From assembly GCF_022023855.1 (NCBI RefSeq), contig NZ_CP059450.1, positions 62,001 to 126,000 of the forward strand: a stretch of 64,000 nt of DNA, read 5' to 3'. Positions 1 to 11,908 of this stretch are shown piece by piece. Each line of letters starts with the position of its first letter. Within the stretch, counting starts at the first letter, position 1. The notes beneath the pieces were generated by a model, which searched no databases, was not told the DNA's origin, and worked only from the letters and a program-made list of their open reading frames with translations. The translations under genes and the position numbers were made by a program. Source of the stretch: Azospirillum brasilense (GTDB lineage: Bacteria; Pseudomonadota; Alphaproteobacteria; Azospirillales; Azospirillaceae).

Positions 1-111
1 GGTTGCCCCCAACCTGTAACAGCCGCTTCACAAAAGAAACGCATGCTCCATGGACCACCGGGACTGCCCGGATGGTGCCATGGGGCACGATGACGATCAC
101 AGGAGGCATGC

Positions 112-372
112 ATGGCATCCGATAACCGCAGCGCGGATCGGAATGATCTCGACTCCATGACCCGCGAGTTTCTTGCGAAGGGGGGCAAAATCGTTCAGTG
201 CCCGCCGGGGTCCTCGGACAGCGTGGTGTACAAGCGCACGTCCTTCCGCCGCCGCGGCGCCGCGAACGCCGCGGGCAAGGAAGGGGCGGAGGGCGCCGCC
301 GGCGCCCCGCCGGCGGATGCGGCTCCTGCCGCCAACACCACCACGGAAGCGACCCCGGCCAAGGACAGCTGA
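112..372 (+). CDS. Small hypothetical protein (86 aa)
   Basis: I do not recognise this protein. The first half is polar and could fold (it contains REFLAKGGKIVQCPPG), while the second half is a low-complexity Ala/Pro/Gly/Glu tail that is probably disordered. There is no signal peptide or membrane segment. An AGGAGG ribosome site lies at 101-106, just before the ATG, so the start is well supported. The gene stands alone, convergent with the marR-type gene at 409. A small nucleic-acid- or polymerase-binding protein is conceivable from the charged N-terminal half, but that is only a guess. Confidence 0.6.
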   Translation: MASDNRSADRNDLDSMTREFLAKGGKIVQCPPGSSDSVVYKRTSFRRRGAANAAGKEGAEGAAGAPPADAAPAANTTTEATPAKDS

Positions 373-408
373 CCGAAGGCTGGCCCGACCGGCTTTCCGG
401 CCCGGTTC

Positions 409-921
409 CTACCGCTTCACGGCGGCGAGCCGGGCCGGCACCGGAGGAGCGAACTTCACCCGGTCCTCCTCGTCCATCATGCCCAGCATCACCTTGCGGA
501 AGCCCTCCACGGCCTCCGCCCCGGCCATGCGGTAGGCGCGGGCGATCCGCTGCCGCTGCGTTTCGGAGAGCTGGCGTTCCAGCTCCACGCCCTTTTCGGT
601 CAGTTCCAGCAGACGCTGCCGCCGGTCCCGCACGCCCGTCTGCTGCTGGATGAATTCCTGCCGGACCAGTTCCCCCAACACGCGCGACAGGCTCTGCTTG
701 GTGATCTTCAGGATCGCCAGAAGCTCCGATACGGTGATCTTCGGGTAGCGCCCGACGAAGTAGATGACGCGGTGGTGCGCCCGGCCGAAGCCGATCTGCG
801 CCAGGATCTCGTCCGGCTCCGCGGTGAATTCCCGATAGGCGTAGAACAGCAGCTCCATGCCCGTGCGAAGTTCCTCTTCGCGCAGGAAAAGCTGGTTCAC
901 GCCCGCTTTTATGTCAGCCAT
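409..921 (-). CDS. MarR-family transcriptional regulator
   Basis: This 170-aa protein has the winged-helix layout of MarR proteins: an N-terminal dimerisation helix, then HHRVIYFVGRYPKITVSELLAILKITKQSLSRVLGELVRQEF as helix-turn-helix (given here in words: recognition helix around KQSLSRVLGEL), then a wing with the family-typical DRRQRLLELTEKG. The ATG at 921 is chosen because the upstream extension to 1041 is not MarR-like and would run into the ilvE leader. It is divergent from ilvE with 140 bp between the starts. Its ligand and targets are unknown; autoregulation through the palindrome at 940-952 is an inference. Confidence 0.88.
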   Translation of the reverse strand: MADIKAGVNQLFLREEELRTGMELLFYAYREFTAEPDEILAQIGFGRAHHRVIYFVGRYPKITVSELLAILKITKQSLSRVLGELVRQEFIQQQTGVRDRRQRLLELTEKGVELERQLSETQRQRIARAYRMAGAEAVEGFRKVMLGMMDEEDRVKFAPPVPARLAAVKR

Positions 922-939
922 GTTGACGTGATCGGTGCG

Positions 940-952
940 ATTCGTTACAAAT
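940..952. promoter_or_regulatory. Imperfect palindrome, possible MarR operator
   Basis: ATTCGTTACAAAT is a 13-bp near-palindrome, 18 bp upstream of the MarR start and 110 bp upstream of ilvE. Location and symmetry suit a MarR operator, but no binding data or second copy support it. Confidence 0.35.
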
Positions 953-1061
953 GGGTCAATAAGCCAGACATAAACGAACAAAGGCCGCGAAACAAGCGCG
1001 GCTTTCGACAATTCCATTCCAAGTCCCGAACAACGGGCCAAAGACCAAGGTGGGAGCCGCC

Positions 1062-1934
1062 ATGTCCATCCTTCCCTTCGACGACCGCGACGGCGTGATC
1101 TGGTACGACGGCGCGCTGGTGCCGTGGCGCGACGCGAATCTGCACGTCCTGTCGCACGGCCTGCACTATGCGAGCTGCGTGTTCGAAGGCGAGCGCGTCT
1201 ACAACGGCACGGTGTTCAAGCTGACCGAGCACAGCGAGCGTCTGGCCGCCTCGGCCCGCATCCTGGGCTTCGAACTTCCCTGGTCGGTGGCGGAGATCGA
1301 CGCGGCGACCAACGAGACGGTGAAGGCGATGGGCTTCACCGACGCCTATGTCCGCCCGGTGGCGTGGCGCGGCAGCGAGATGATGGGCGTGGCGGCGCAG
1401 GCCAGCCGCATCCACGTCGCCATCGCCGTCTGGCAGTGGCCGAGCTATTTCAGCCCCGAGGCGAAGATGGCCGGCATCAAGCTGACCTGGTCGCGCTGGC
1501 GCCGCCCGGCCCCGGACATGGCGCCGACGGCGTCGAAGGCGGCGGGTCTCTACATGATCTGCACGCTCTCCAAGCACGAGGCGGAGGCCGAGGGCTACCA
1601 GGACGCGCTGATGCTCGACTACCGCGGTTACCTGGCCGAGGCGACCGGGGCGAACCTGTTCCTGGTGATGGACGGCAAGATCCACACCCCGAAGCCCGAC
1701 TGCTTCCTGGACGGCATCACCCGCCGCACGGTGATCGACCTCGCCAAGGCCCGCGGCATCGAGGTGATCGAGCGCCACATCCAGCCCGACGAACTGGCGA
1801 ACACCCAGGAGGTCTTCCTGACCGGCACCGCCGCGGAAGTGACTCCGGTGGGCCAGATCGGCGAGCACCGCTTCACGCCGGGCCGCGTCTGCGAGACGCT
1901 GGTGAAGGACTACGACGCGCTGGTCAGAGCGTAG
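1062..1934 (+). CDS. ilvE: Branched-chain amino acid aminotransferase
   Basis: This is a fold-type IV PLP enzyme that transfers the amino group between glutamate and the 2-keto acids of Leu, Ile and Val in the cytoplasm. The 290-aa length fits the family. The PLP lysine is K159 in PTASKAAGLYM, and the later EATGANLFLV and FLDGITRRTVIDLA segments are family hallmarks. The ATG at 1062 follows an AAGGTGGGAG ribosome site; an in-frame GTG at 1050 overlaps that site and is less likely. A strong terminator follows immediately. It may be controlled by the divergent MarR protein, which is inference from layout only. Confidence 0.93.
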   Translation: MSILPFDDRDGVIWYDGALVPWRDANLHVLSHGLHYASCVFEGERVYNGTVFKLTEHSERLAASARILGFELPWSVAEIDAATNETVKAMGFTDAYVRPVAWRGSEMMGVAAQASRIHVAIAVWQWPSYFSPEAKMAGIKLTWSRWRRPAPDMAPTASKAAGLYMICTLSKHEAEAEGYQDALMLDYRGYLAEATGANLFLVMDGKIHTPKPDCFLDGITRRTVIDLAKARGIEVIERHIQPDELANTQEVFLTGTAAEVTPVGQIGEHRFTPGRVCETLVKDYDALVRA

Positions 1935-1941
1935 CAAACAA

Positions 1942-1992
1942 CATGCGCCCTGTTCCCGGGTCTGAGGAATAGGGCGCATGCGGTTTTCGGTC
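1942..1992 (+). terminator. Intrinsic terminator after ilvE
   Basis: A 15-bp stem (1942-1956 with 1966-1980, one G-U pair, 9-nt loop) is followed by a T-rich tract. It ends the ilvE transcript and also separates it from the convergent AT-rich gene at 2029. Confidence 0.88.
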
Positions 1993-2028
1993 TTTTGTTG
2001 AAGCGATTGCACGAACAGCGTACGTGCA

Positions 2029-4176
2029 TCAGGTGTTTTCAAACTTTTTCGTAAATTTCGCCGCCATCAATTGCTCCTGGAGCCAAGCCACCATTGCGGG
2101 CTTAAGGATAATACTTTTCTGAGCATCCACCGTGTTGCCGCCGACGGTCGCATTCTCGGATGCGACCAGTGTACAAAACAGCGAGTAGTTGGCATCGACA
2201 ACGTCTTGAGAGACGGTAAAGCCTTCCCGGATATCTGCGTGCCTTAAAACGTCGTCGGATATACCTTCCAGATTCGGGTGGGTGCGGAGTAATTTTTCTA
2301 GGAGTTCTACATATTCCTTTGACGAAGTGGGATCTTTTAAGCTGGACCTCAACGACACCTCTATCCCGTAAGGCGGGAGGAACTTGCTGTCGAGTTGCAG
2401 GGCAACAGTAAACTTCTTTAGGGCTAATGCACACACGAGCGGCAGTGCGGCAAGCAGCGACGAGATAATTAACCCGACGTCAGCGGAAGGAATTGCGTGC
2501 CAAAGAGCTCCAATGGTCCGCGTTATCGGGCTTGCGTCTGGCGACAGCATGTAATCGAGATCGTCGGCCCGACTGGTCACGTCGTTCAGTTTGGACACGA
2601 ACGCAGCATTCTCCAGCGCGGCCGTGTTGCCAATTGCGCTCTTGATCTCCTGAATGCAGACACCAAAATCGGCTCGCCAATTTTTGGTGATCTCAGGGTT
2701 TAAGGAACAGGCACGATAAAGGCGACTTTGCAAGTCTTGCTTGGCTTTGGCCATCGAGACTGCGTCAAGTGCAGGTGAATCAATATGGGATTTTGACCGT
2801 ACGGAGCCACAGGTGTCTTCGTAGGAAGAGCGCAATGTTTCTTGTGATTTCTTCTCAAAATTATCAAGATCAAGTATAATTCCAAGTAAAGGCTGGTTGG
2901 AAAAATGCGATCGTGTACGATCGGAGAGGTTCTCCAGCATGGTGATACCATGCGCGCTGTACCGGCACAGCGAGTCTCTCATATTCCCTACCTCGTTCAT
3001 GATGCTTTGGTCATGATGGTTTATTGCGTTTAAACTTTTTACGACACCGTGATAGTCATCAAGTGAAGATCCATCCAAAGATCCAAAATATTTTTCAAAG
3101 AACAACGCAGCATTTGAGATTGATGTCTTTGTGACGGTTGCTCCTGTGCTTGCGCTCGTTTCCAATGATGCTATTTCTTTCTTTATGAGAGAAGCTTTAT
3201 CGTTAAGGTCTGTATAATCGGTTGATAGAAACTTTTCGACTTCTCTTCTGTAGATGTTCCGAGTTGAGCTATCTGACGGGAAAGGTACGTTCTTTCCGGA
3301 TTTTTTTAAAAAATAAGGAAATACCCTTTGATTGAAGATGGGGATATTTAGAATATTGACGGAGCTTTTGATTTTGTCGAGATCGGCGGACTCGCTTATT
3401 ATATGAGAAAGTTCAGATTTTCTTGCATCAATTTGATTTTTAATCCGCTGTTGCGCTTGCCTGTTCGCGTTTTCGATGCCTGTATCCGATAGGCGGGAGT
3501 TGAGTTCGTCTCGTGCCAGTTCTGTGGCCTTCTGAACGCTGTCGGCAACGGCGTACGTAGCATTCAGGACGGTCGTTATGCGGCCTACCGTTTCCGCTGG
3601 CACCGCTACGTTGTTCCCTGTGCTGACGAAATCAGAAGAAATGCTCCGAGCCTCCTCAAAGAGCTTTGCCCATTCAATTGAAGAAAATCTATTGTTGTCA
3701 CTATTAATGGCTCCGTTTACCAGAAACACGATAGAGAAAAACAATGAAATTGATAAGCAAAATATGTAGGAAAATAAGAATCTCTTATTAACATCACGAA
3801 AACTTTGGGACGAGCCAAGACTCCAAGCAGAAACAACAAGAATTGATTCAACAGCAAAAGCTATTATAGTTGAAATGCCCCCGATATAATCCAATAAACT
3901 GTTTAATGCAATGATCAGAATTTCAGAGTTAGCAGAGCCTTTTGACGGAAACAGTCTAACATCTTCAACAAAATAATGGATTCCATTCCTTGTTGTAAAA
4001 AATGAGGCAAATCCAATCATTGACGCAACTGTCATCAGGCAATATCGCTGGATAATCGGCGATTGCTCCAAATGAGCTCGAAGAACTAGAAACCAAACGT
4101 AAGATAGAGAGCGTTGGAATTTTCGTGTTAAGCGAAACCCTAACGGTGAATTGAGTTCAGTTGGGGCGTTTGTCAT
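2029..4176 (-). CDS. Orphan AT-rich multi-pass membrane protein, function unknown
   Basis: This 715-aa protein has no family I recognise. Its base composition is far lower in GC than its neighbours (many AAA, ATT and TTT codons), which suggests recent acquisition. Three hydrophobic segments lie near residues 44-62, 86-118 and 133-155, then a long, mostly helical soluble region (about 160-560) with short coiled-coil-like stretches and several cysteines. A fourth segment near 565-585 precedes a soluble C-terminal tail of about 125 residues. The basic N-terminus suggests it is cytoplasmic, placing the long middle region in the periplasm and the tail back inside. It is a single gene between the ilvE terminator and the uvrB leader, with no integrase or transposase beside it. 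Confidence 0.8.
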   Translation of the reverse strand: MTNAPTELNSPLGFRLTRKFQRSLSYVWFLVLRAHLEQSPIIQRYCLMTVASMIGFASFFTTRNGIHYFVEDVRLFPSKGSANSEILIIALNSLLDYIGGISTIIAFAVESILVVSAWSLGSSQSFRDVNKRFLFSYIFCLSISLFFSIVFLVNGAINSDNNRFSSIEWAKLFEEARSISSDFVSTGNNVAVPAETVGRITTVLNATYAVADSVQKATELARDELNSRLSDTGIENANRQAQQRIKNQIDARKSELSHIISESADLDKIKSSVNILNIPIFNQRVFPYFLKKSGKNVPFPSDSSTRNIYRREVEKFLSTDYTDLNDKASLIKKEIASLETSASTGATVTKTSISNAALFFEKYFGSLDGSSLDDYHGVVKSLNAINHHDQSIMNEVGNMRDSLCRYSAHGITMLENLSDRTRSHFSNQPLLGIILDLDNFEKKSQETLRSSYEDTCGSVRSKSHIDSPALDAVSMAKAKQDLQSRLYRACSLNPEITKNWRADFGVCIQEIKSAIGNTAALENAAFVSKLNDVTSRADDLDYMLSPDASPITRTIGALWHAIPSADVGLIISSLLAALPLVCALALKKFTVALQLDSKFLPPYGIEVSLRSSLKDPTSSKEYVELLEKLLRTHPNLEGISDDVLRHADIREGFTVSQDVVDANYSLFCTLVASENATVGGNTVDAQKSIILKPAMVAWLQEQLMAAKFTKKFENT

Positions 4177-7019
<2,843 letters not shown>

Positions 7020-7168
7020 GAGGCGGCCGGGACCGGCCCGCTCCCTGAAATCGTCGTTAACAAAGGCTCAATGCTTTGGTCCGATCATGACCTGAATACA
7101 TTCGCTCCCGCTGATGCACGAATCCGAAGCGCGGGAGGCGACGCAGGGCAGGAAAGGGTCCGGGACCC

Positions 7169-8284
7169 ATGAGCGACCAACTCACCAAGGACGACGTGTC
7201 CAGACTGCTGTCGGACCCGTCGCCGAACAGCCGCTCCGAACTGGCGGTCAAGGTTGCCAAGCAATTCTCCGCGGCCACCTTGACGGACGGCGAGCGTCGG
7301 CTCGCCGAGGACATCATCCGCTTCATGGCGCGCGACGCCGTGGTGCGCGTGCGCCAGTCGTTGGCCGAGAACCTGAAGGCCAACCCGGCGCTGCCGCGCG
7401 ACGTCGCGCTGATGCTGGCCCGCGACGTGGAGGCCGTGGCGATCCCGGTGCTCAGTGTCTCCACGGTGCTGACCGACGCCGATCTCGTCGAACTGGTGCG
7501 GACTGGCACCGACGCCAAGCACACCGCCATCGCGCAGCGTCCGGCCCTGTCGGCCAGCGTCGCCGACGCGCTGATCGACACCGCGTCGGAAGGGGCTGTG
7601 GCAGTACTAGTCGCCAACGAGAGCGCGGATCTCGGTGAGCGCACGCTCGGCCGTGTCATCGAACGCTTCGCCGACAGCGAAACCGTGCAGGAACCGCTGG
7701 TCCAGCGCGCCCGCCTGCCGATCACCATCGCCGAGCGGCTGGTCGCCGTGGTGTCGGAAAAGCTGCAACAGCATTTGGTGGCCAACCACGACCTCCCGGC
7801 CAAGGTCGCCGCCGACCTGATCCTGCAAAGCCGCGAACGCGCCACGGTCGCCCTCTTCTCCGGGGAAAGCGACGAGGGCGCGCTGGAGCGGCTGGTCGCG
7901 CAACTATCGCGCAGCGGCCGCCTGACCCCATCGCTGTTGGTGCGGGCGCTGTGCATGGGCGACAGCGCCTTCTTCGAGACGGCCCTGTCCCATCTGGCCA
8001 ACGTGCCGCTGACCAACGCCCGTCTGCTGATCCACGACGCTGGGCGGCTGGGTCTGAAGTCCATCTACGACAAGGCCAAGCAGCCGCCGGCCCTGCTGCC
8101 CGCCTGCCGGATCGCTTTGGACGTGCTGAAGGAGACCCCCTACGACGGCGAGGCGCACGACATCGAACGCCACCGCCGTCGGGTGATCGAGCGCATCCTG
8201 ACCCAGTACGAGGATCTGGCGGCGGAGGATTTGGATTACCTGCTCGACAAGCTGGGCGACCTCATGCGCGAGGAAACGAGATAA
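7169..8284 (+). CDS. DUF2336 domain protein
   Basis: This 371-aa protein is almost entirely helical, with repeated motifs reminiscent of HEAT repeats (for example LAENLKANPALPRDVALMLA), which is typical of DUF2336 proteins of alphaproteobacteria. No catalytic motif is visible. It is soluble, without a signal peptide. Members of this family are often found near signalling genes, and a protein-interaction scaffold is the most reasonable expectation, but no function is established. It stands alone, with 150 bp upstream and 220 bp downstream. Confidence 0.8.
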   Translation: MSDQLTKDDVSRLLSDPSPNSRSELAVKVAKQFSAATLTDGERRLAEDIIRFMARDAVVRVRQSLAENLKANPALPRDVALMLARDVEAVAIPVLSVSTVLTDADLVELVRTGTDAKHTAIAQRPALSASVADALIDTASEGAVAVLVANESADLGERTLGRVIERFADSETVQEPLVQRARLPITIAERLVAVVSEKLQQHLVANHDLPAKVAADLILQSRERATVALFSGESDEGALERLVAQLSRSGRLTPSLLVRALCMGDSAFFETALSHLANVPLTNARLLIHDAGRLGLKSIYDKAKQPPALLPACRIALDVLKETPYDGEAHDIERHRRRVIERILTQYEDLAAEDLDYLLDKLGDLMREETR

Positions 8285-8504
8285 CGCTGAAGCCTTCGAA
8301 AATTGCTCGGTCTGCAGTTTTCGGTTGCGGTATCAAACGGAGTTGGCAACTCATCATTTGATAAGGCTTTGACGTGATCTGAGCACGCCCTCACGATCAC
8401 CTTGAGCAGCCTGCCTCACGGTGCCATTTTTTGATGCCCGCTGTTCCTGACCTTTGCGTCTGGCCGCGGTCTTTCCTGCCAGAACCTTGGAAGGGAGAGC
8501 GCGG

Positions 8505-9821
8505 TTGCCCGATGAGAGCAAGGGACGGGAGGCGGTGGTTCCGGATGAACCCGGTCACGGCTTCCGGCCGGCGTCGCTGGACGCCGTGAACTTCCTGCTG
8601 GCGGACGTGCGCGGGGCGCTCGGCCCTTATCTCAACGTCTTTCTGGTGACCCAGCAGCATTGGAGCCAGTCGGAGGTCGGGCTGGTGACCAGTCTGGCTG
8701 GCTGGCTCGGGCTTGCCGTGCAGACGCCCATCGGGGCGGCCATCGACTCCACCCACCGCAAGCGCGAGGCTATCGTCCTGGCGCTGGCCGTGCTCGGCGC
8801 GGGGGCGCTGTGCATCTACCTGTTCCCCAACTTCTGGCCGGTCCTGATCGCGAACACGTTGATCGCGGTGGTCGGGGACGTGTTCGGTCCGGCGGTGGCG
8901 GCCCTGACCCTCGGCCTCGTCCCGCAGCGCATGCTCGCCCGGCGGATGGGGCGCAACGCCGCTTTCGACCATGCGGGCAACGTCGGCGTGGCGGCGCTCG
9001 TCGGGCTGGTCAGCTGGCTGTTCTCCCAGCAGGCGGTCTTTCTGCTGGTGCCGGTGTTCGCGGTCCTGTCATCAATCGCCGTCCTGTCGATCCCGGCCTC
9101 CGCCATCGACCAGCGCCGCGCCCGCGGGGTGGAGGCGCCGGCGGGCGGCGGGTCGGAAGGCGGAGCGGCCGACGGGGAGAAGGTTTCCGGCATGGGCATC
9201 CTGGTCCATTGCCGGCCGTTGCTGATCTTCGGCAGTTGCGCCTTGCTGTTCCATTTCGCCAACGCCCCCCTGCTGCCGCTGGTCGGGCAGAAGCTGGCCG
9301 CGGCGCACCCGGAATGGGCGACGGTCATGATGTCGTCCTGCATCATCGCCGCCCAGCTCGTCATGCTTCCCATCGCCATCCTGGTGGGACGGACGGCGGA
9401 CCGTCTGGGCCGCAAGCCGATCCTGCTGATCGGCTTCGCCATCCTGCCGTTGCGGGCCGTCCTCTACACCCTGTCGGACAACAGCGCCTGGCTGATTGGC
9501 GTCCAGCTTCTGGATGGGGTGGGCGCCGGGATCTTCACAGCCCTGACGCCGCTGGTGATCGCCGATCTGATGCGCGGCACCGGGCGCTACAACCTTGCCT
9601 TCGGGGCGGGCGCCACGATGCAGGGCGTGGGAGCCGCGACCAGCGGCTTCGTCACCGGTGTGATCGTGGATCGTTTCGGCTATTCCGCCGCCTTCCTCAC
9701 GGCTGGGGCGATGGCCCTGATCGCGCTGGCCGCCCTGTTCCTCGGGTTGCCGGAAACCGCTCCAGCCAACCCTGCCGAGGCTGGGGTCGGACCGTTGGAG
9801 GAGCCCAGCCTCGCTGAATGA
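8505..9821 (+). CDS. Major facilitator superfamily transporter
   Basis: About 12 transmembrane segments in two halves, separated by a polar loop near residues 200-235, mark an MFS permease. The loop after segment 2 is replaced by HRKREA, and GRTADRLGRKP lies between segments 8 and 9, the classic MFS signature in the second half. The TTG at 8505 follows an AAGGGAGA site at 8491-8498, so it is preferred over the TTG at 8454. The N-terminal motif AVNFLLADVRGALGPYLNVFLV resembles drug or metabolite efflux proteins of this superfamily. The substrate is unknown. Confidence 0.87.
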   Translation: MPDESKGREAVVPDEPGHGFRPASLDAVNFLLADVRGALGPYLNVFLVTQQHWSQSEVGLVTSLAGWLGLAVQTPIGAAIDSTHRKREAIVLALAVLGAGALCIYLFPNFWPVLIANTLIAVVGDVFGPAVAALTLGLVPQRMLARRMGRNAAFDHAGNVGVAALVGLVSWLFSQQAVFLLVPVFAVLSSIAVLSIPASAIDQRRARGVEAPAGGGSEGGAADGEKVSGMGILVHCRPLLIFGSCALLFHFANAPLLPLVGQKLAAAHPEWATVMMSSCIIAAQLVMLPIAILVGRTADRLGRKPILLIGFAILPLRAVLYTLSDNSAWLIGVQLLDGVGAGIFTALTPLVIADLMRGTGRYNLAFGAGATMQGVGAATSGFVTGVIVDRFGYSAAFLTAGAMALIALAALFLGLPETAPANPAEAGVGPLEEPSLAE

Positions 9822-9866
9822 CCCGTCCGAAGCCGGGGGCCAATCCATCCGGAACCGGAGACACTT

Positions 9867-11114
9867 TTAGAACGTCCGAAATTCCCTGAGGCCGGCGATG
9901 GGCGGGGCCGTCAAGCGGGCGGCGGGCAGGAGGATGGTCACCGTCGTGCCGTGCCCCGGCGCGCTGTCCAACTCCACGCGACCGCCGTGCAGCTCGGCGA
10001 AGCGGCGGACGATGGGCAAGCCGAGCCCGATGCCCTCGTGCTGGCGCACGAGCGAGCGTTCGCCCTGGATGAACGGGCTGAAGACGTGGTCGACGATGTC
10101 CGCCGGGATGCCGGGGCCATCATCGGCGACGGCGACGGCGACCATCCCGCCCTGCAGGGCGATCCGCAGCGAGACCCGCCCGCCCCGGTGACCGAACTTC
10201 ACCGCGTTGTCCAGCAGATGGACGATCATCTCCGCCAGGCGGCGCTGGTCGGCACGCAGCGTGACGGGCGGTCCCGGCTGAAGCGTGATGGTCTGCGACT
10301 TGGCCTGCGCCTTGGCGCCGAGCAGATCGATGCATTGGATCAGCAGGCCGGGCAGGTCGATGGTCGACTCGGCAAGGTCGATGCCGCCGGATCCCCGCGT
10401 GAAGTCCAGGATGTTGTTGACCATGCCGAGCAACGCCTTGCCGCTCTCCTCGATGAGCCGGACATAATCCATGTAGTCGTCATGGCCGAGCGGCCCGTGC
10501 GCCTCGCTGGACAGCACCTCGGCGAAGCCGATGATGGCGTTCAGAGGGGTCCGCAACTCGTGGCTGGTCACCGAGAGGAAGTCGAGCTTGGCCCGGTCGG
10601 CCTGCCGCGCCGCCTCCAGGGCGGTGCTGAGTTCCGCCGTGCGCTCCGACACGCGGCGCTCCAGCCCGCGGTTCTGCTCGGCCGCGCGCTGGTAGAGCTT
10701 GCGGATTTCCAGCACGCTGCGCACCCTGTGCAGCAGCTCCCATGCGATGAAGGGCTTGGTGAGGAAGTCGTTGGCGCCAAGTTCCAGCGAGCGTCGCCGC
10801 GTCTCCTGGTCAGTGTGGGCGGTCAGCACCAGGATGGGCACGTAATCGTCGCTGTACAGGGTGTTGACGCGCTCCATCAGATCGAAACCGCTCATGTGCG
10901 GCATGCGGATGTCGATAAGGAGAAGGTCGAAGCGCTGCGCCTCGCAGAGCGCGGGGACCCGCCGGGGGTCGGTTTCCCCCCGCACGGCGGTGTAGCCAAC
11001 GTGGGTCAGAATGTCGCGCACCAGATCGACATTCGACGCGTTGTCGTCGACGATCAGGATGGCGGCGTCCTTGACGTCCCGCGCGAGCGTCGGGTCGAGA
11101 GCGCTGCGGGTCAT
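9867..11114 (-). CDS. Receiver-histidine kinase (REC-HisKA-HATPase)
   Basis: The order is inverted relative to most hybrids: an N-terminal receiver domain (phospho-acceptor Asp in LLLIDIRMPHMSG; KPF near its end), a short coiled coil, then HisKA with H-box TSHELRTPLNAII and an ATPase domain (DDGPGIP, GIGLGLPIV). There is no membrane segment, so it is a cytosolic phosphorelay protein receiving signals through its receiver or coiled coil. The ATG at 11114 has no good ribosome site; a GTG at 11144 lies 12 bases after GGAGGG and is a fair alternative. It has no partner gene nearby. Confidence 0.88.
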   Translation of the reverse strand: MTRSALDPTLARDVKDAAILIVDDNASNVDLVRDILTHVGYTAVRGETDPRRVPALCEAQRFDLLLIDIRMPHMSGFDLMERVNTLYSDDYVPILVLTAHTDQETRRRSLELGANDFLTKPFIAWELLHRVRSVLEIRKLYQRAAEQNRGLERRVSERTAELSTALEAARQADRAKLDFLSVTSHELRTPLNAIIGFAEVLSSEAHGPLGHDDYMDYVRLIEESGKALLGMVNNILDFTRGSGGIDLAESTIDLPGLLIQCIDLLGAKAQAKSQTITLQPGPPVTLRADQRRLAEMIVHLLDNAVKFGHRGGRVSLRIALQGGMVAVAVADDGPGIPADIVDHVFSPFIQGERSLVRQHEGIGLGLPIVRRFAELHGGRVELDSAPGHGTTVTILLPAARLTAPPIAGLREFRTF

Positions 11115-11315
11115 GGCGGTGCCGCCGCTGCCGGTCCGACGCACTTTTGCATGCTGCCCTCCACCTGTGCGCCGCCCCGCGGGATTTTACGGGTTTTAGA
11201 TTAACCTTGCGCACAGGAGGCCCGTCAAGACCGGTGGTGACAAAGGAATGCAATATTACGCCGCGTTAGCGGTATCACTCGAAGAATTCTTTAAAACCTA
11301 TAACAGTCCTTGGTT

Positions 11316-11765
11316 TCAGGCGCGCTTTTCCCAACCGCCGCGGTCGTTTTGCTGCCAGTAGGTAAGGGCGTGCCCGGCGGATTTGCAGATCTTCCAACGG
11401 TCCCTGGCGGCAAGCACCGCGTCGCCGTCATTGCCGTCGAACAGGTCGCAGACGAGGTCGAAGGAGCCCATCGCGTCGCTGGTCACCCCGTCCACCAGAA
11501 CCAGGACGGTGGCCCCGTTGGGGTTCTCCTCCTCGGCGGTCAGCCAGACCGGCTGTTCAACGGCGAAGCCGTCGCGGGACGCGCCGTGCGGCAGGAAGGA
11601 GGAAGGGTCGTAGGTCCACAAATGTTGATTGAGCGCGTCCACCCGCTCCGGCGAGCCGGCCAGGACGACGGCGCGCCAACCGCGCTCCAGGACCTTTTCC
11701 AGAATCTTCGGCAACGCCTGTTCGAGCGTGCGCCGCTGGAGGTGATAGAAACGGACCTCGGTCAT
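11316..11765 (-). CDS. holC: DNA polymerase III chi subunit
   Basis: This 149-aa protein matches HolC: TEVRFYHLQ at the N-terminus, RGWRAVVLAGSPERVDALNQHLWTYD (the segment spanning the conserved WTYDP region), and a central SFLPHG. Chi links the clamp loader to single-strand binding protein. It lies downstream of pepA on the same strand, the usual alphaproteobacterial order, but the two are separated by a 144-bp palindromic repeat, which may affect mRNA processing. Confidence 0.9.
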   Translation of the reverse strand: MTEVRFYHLQRRTLEQALPKILEKVLERGWRAVVLAGSPERVDALNQHLWTYDPSSFLPHGASRDGFAVEQPVWLTAEEENPNGATVLVLVDGVTSDAMGSFDLVCDLFDGNDGDAVLAARDRWKICKSAGHALTYWQQNDRGGWEKRA

Positions 11766-11784
11766 GGCCTCATCGTCGAGATGG

Positions 11785-11901
11785 CCCTCTCCCCTCTGGG
11801 GAGAGGGTTGGGGTGAGGGGGATGTGCGTGTCGGTGCGTTCGGCAAAAGCGCAACCCCCTCACCGGCCCTACGGGCCACCCTCTCCCCGGAGGGGAGAGG
11901 G
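11785..11901. repeat. Large palindromic intergenic repeat between pepA and holC
   Basis: Two hairpins of the form CCCTCTCCCC...GGGGAGAGGG (11785-11807 and 11879-11901) flank a pair of longer arms rich in GTTGGGGTGAGGGGG and its complement, so the whole unit can fold on itself. It looks like a dispersed extragenic palindromic element. A related C-rich/G-rich element is present at 23992-24105. Confidence 0.75.
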
Positions 11902-11908
11902 CTGGAGC

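Noticed and set aside
11180-11215. TTAACC near the receiver-kinase gene as a CtrA site
   Set aside because: Only one half-site; no TTAA at the required 7-bp spacing.
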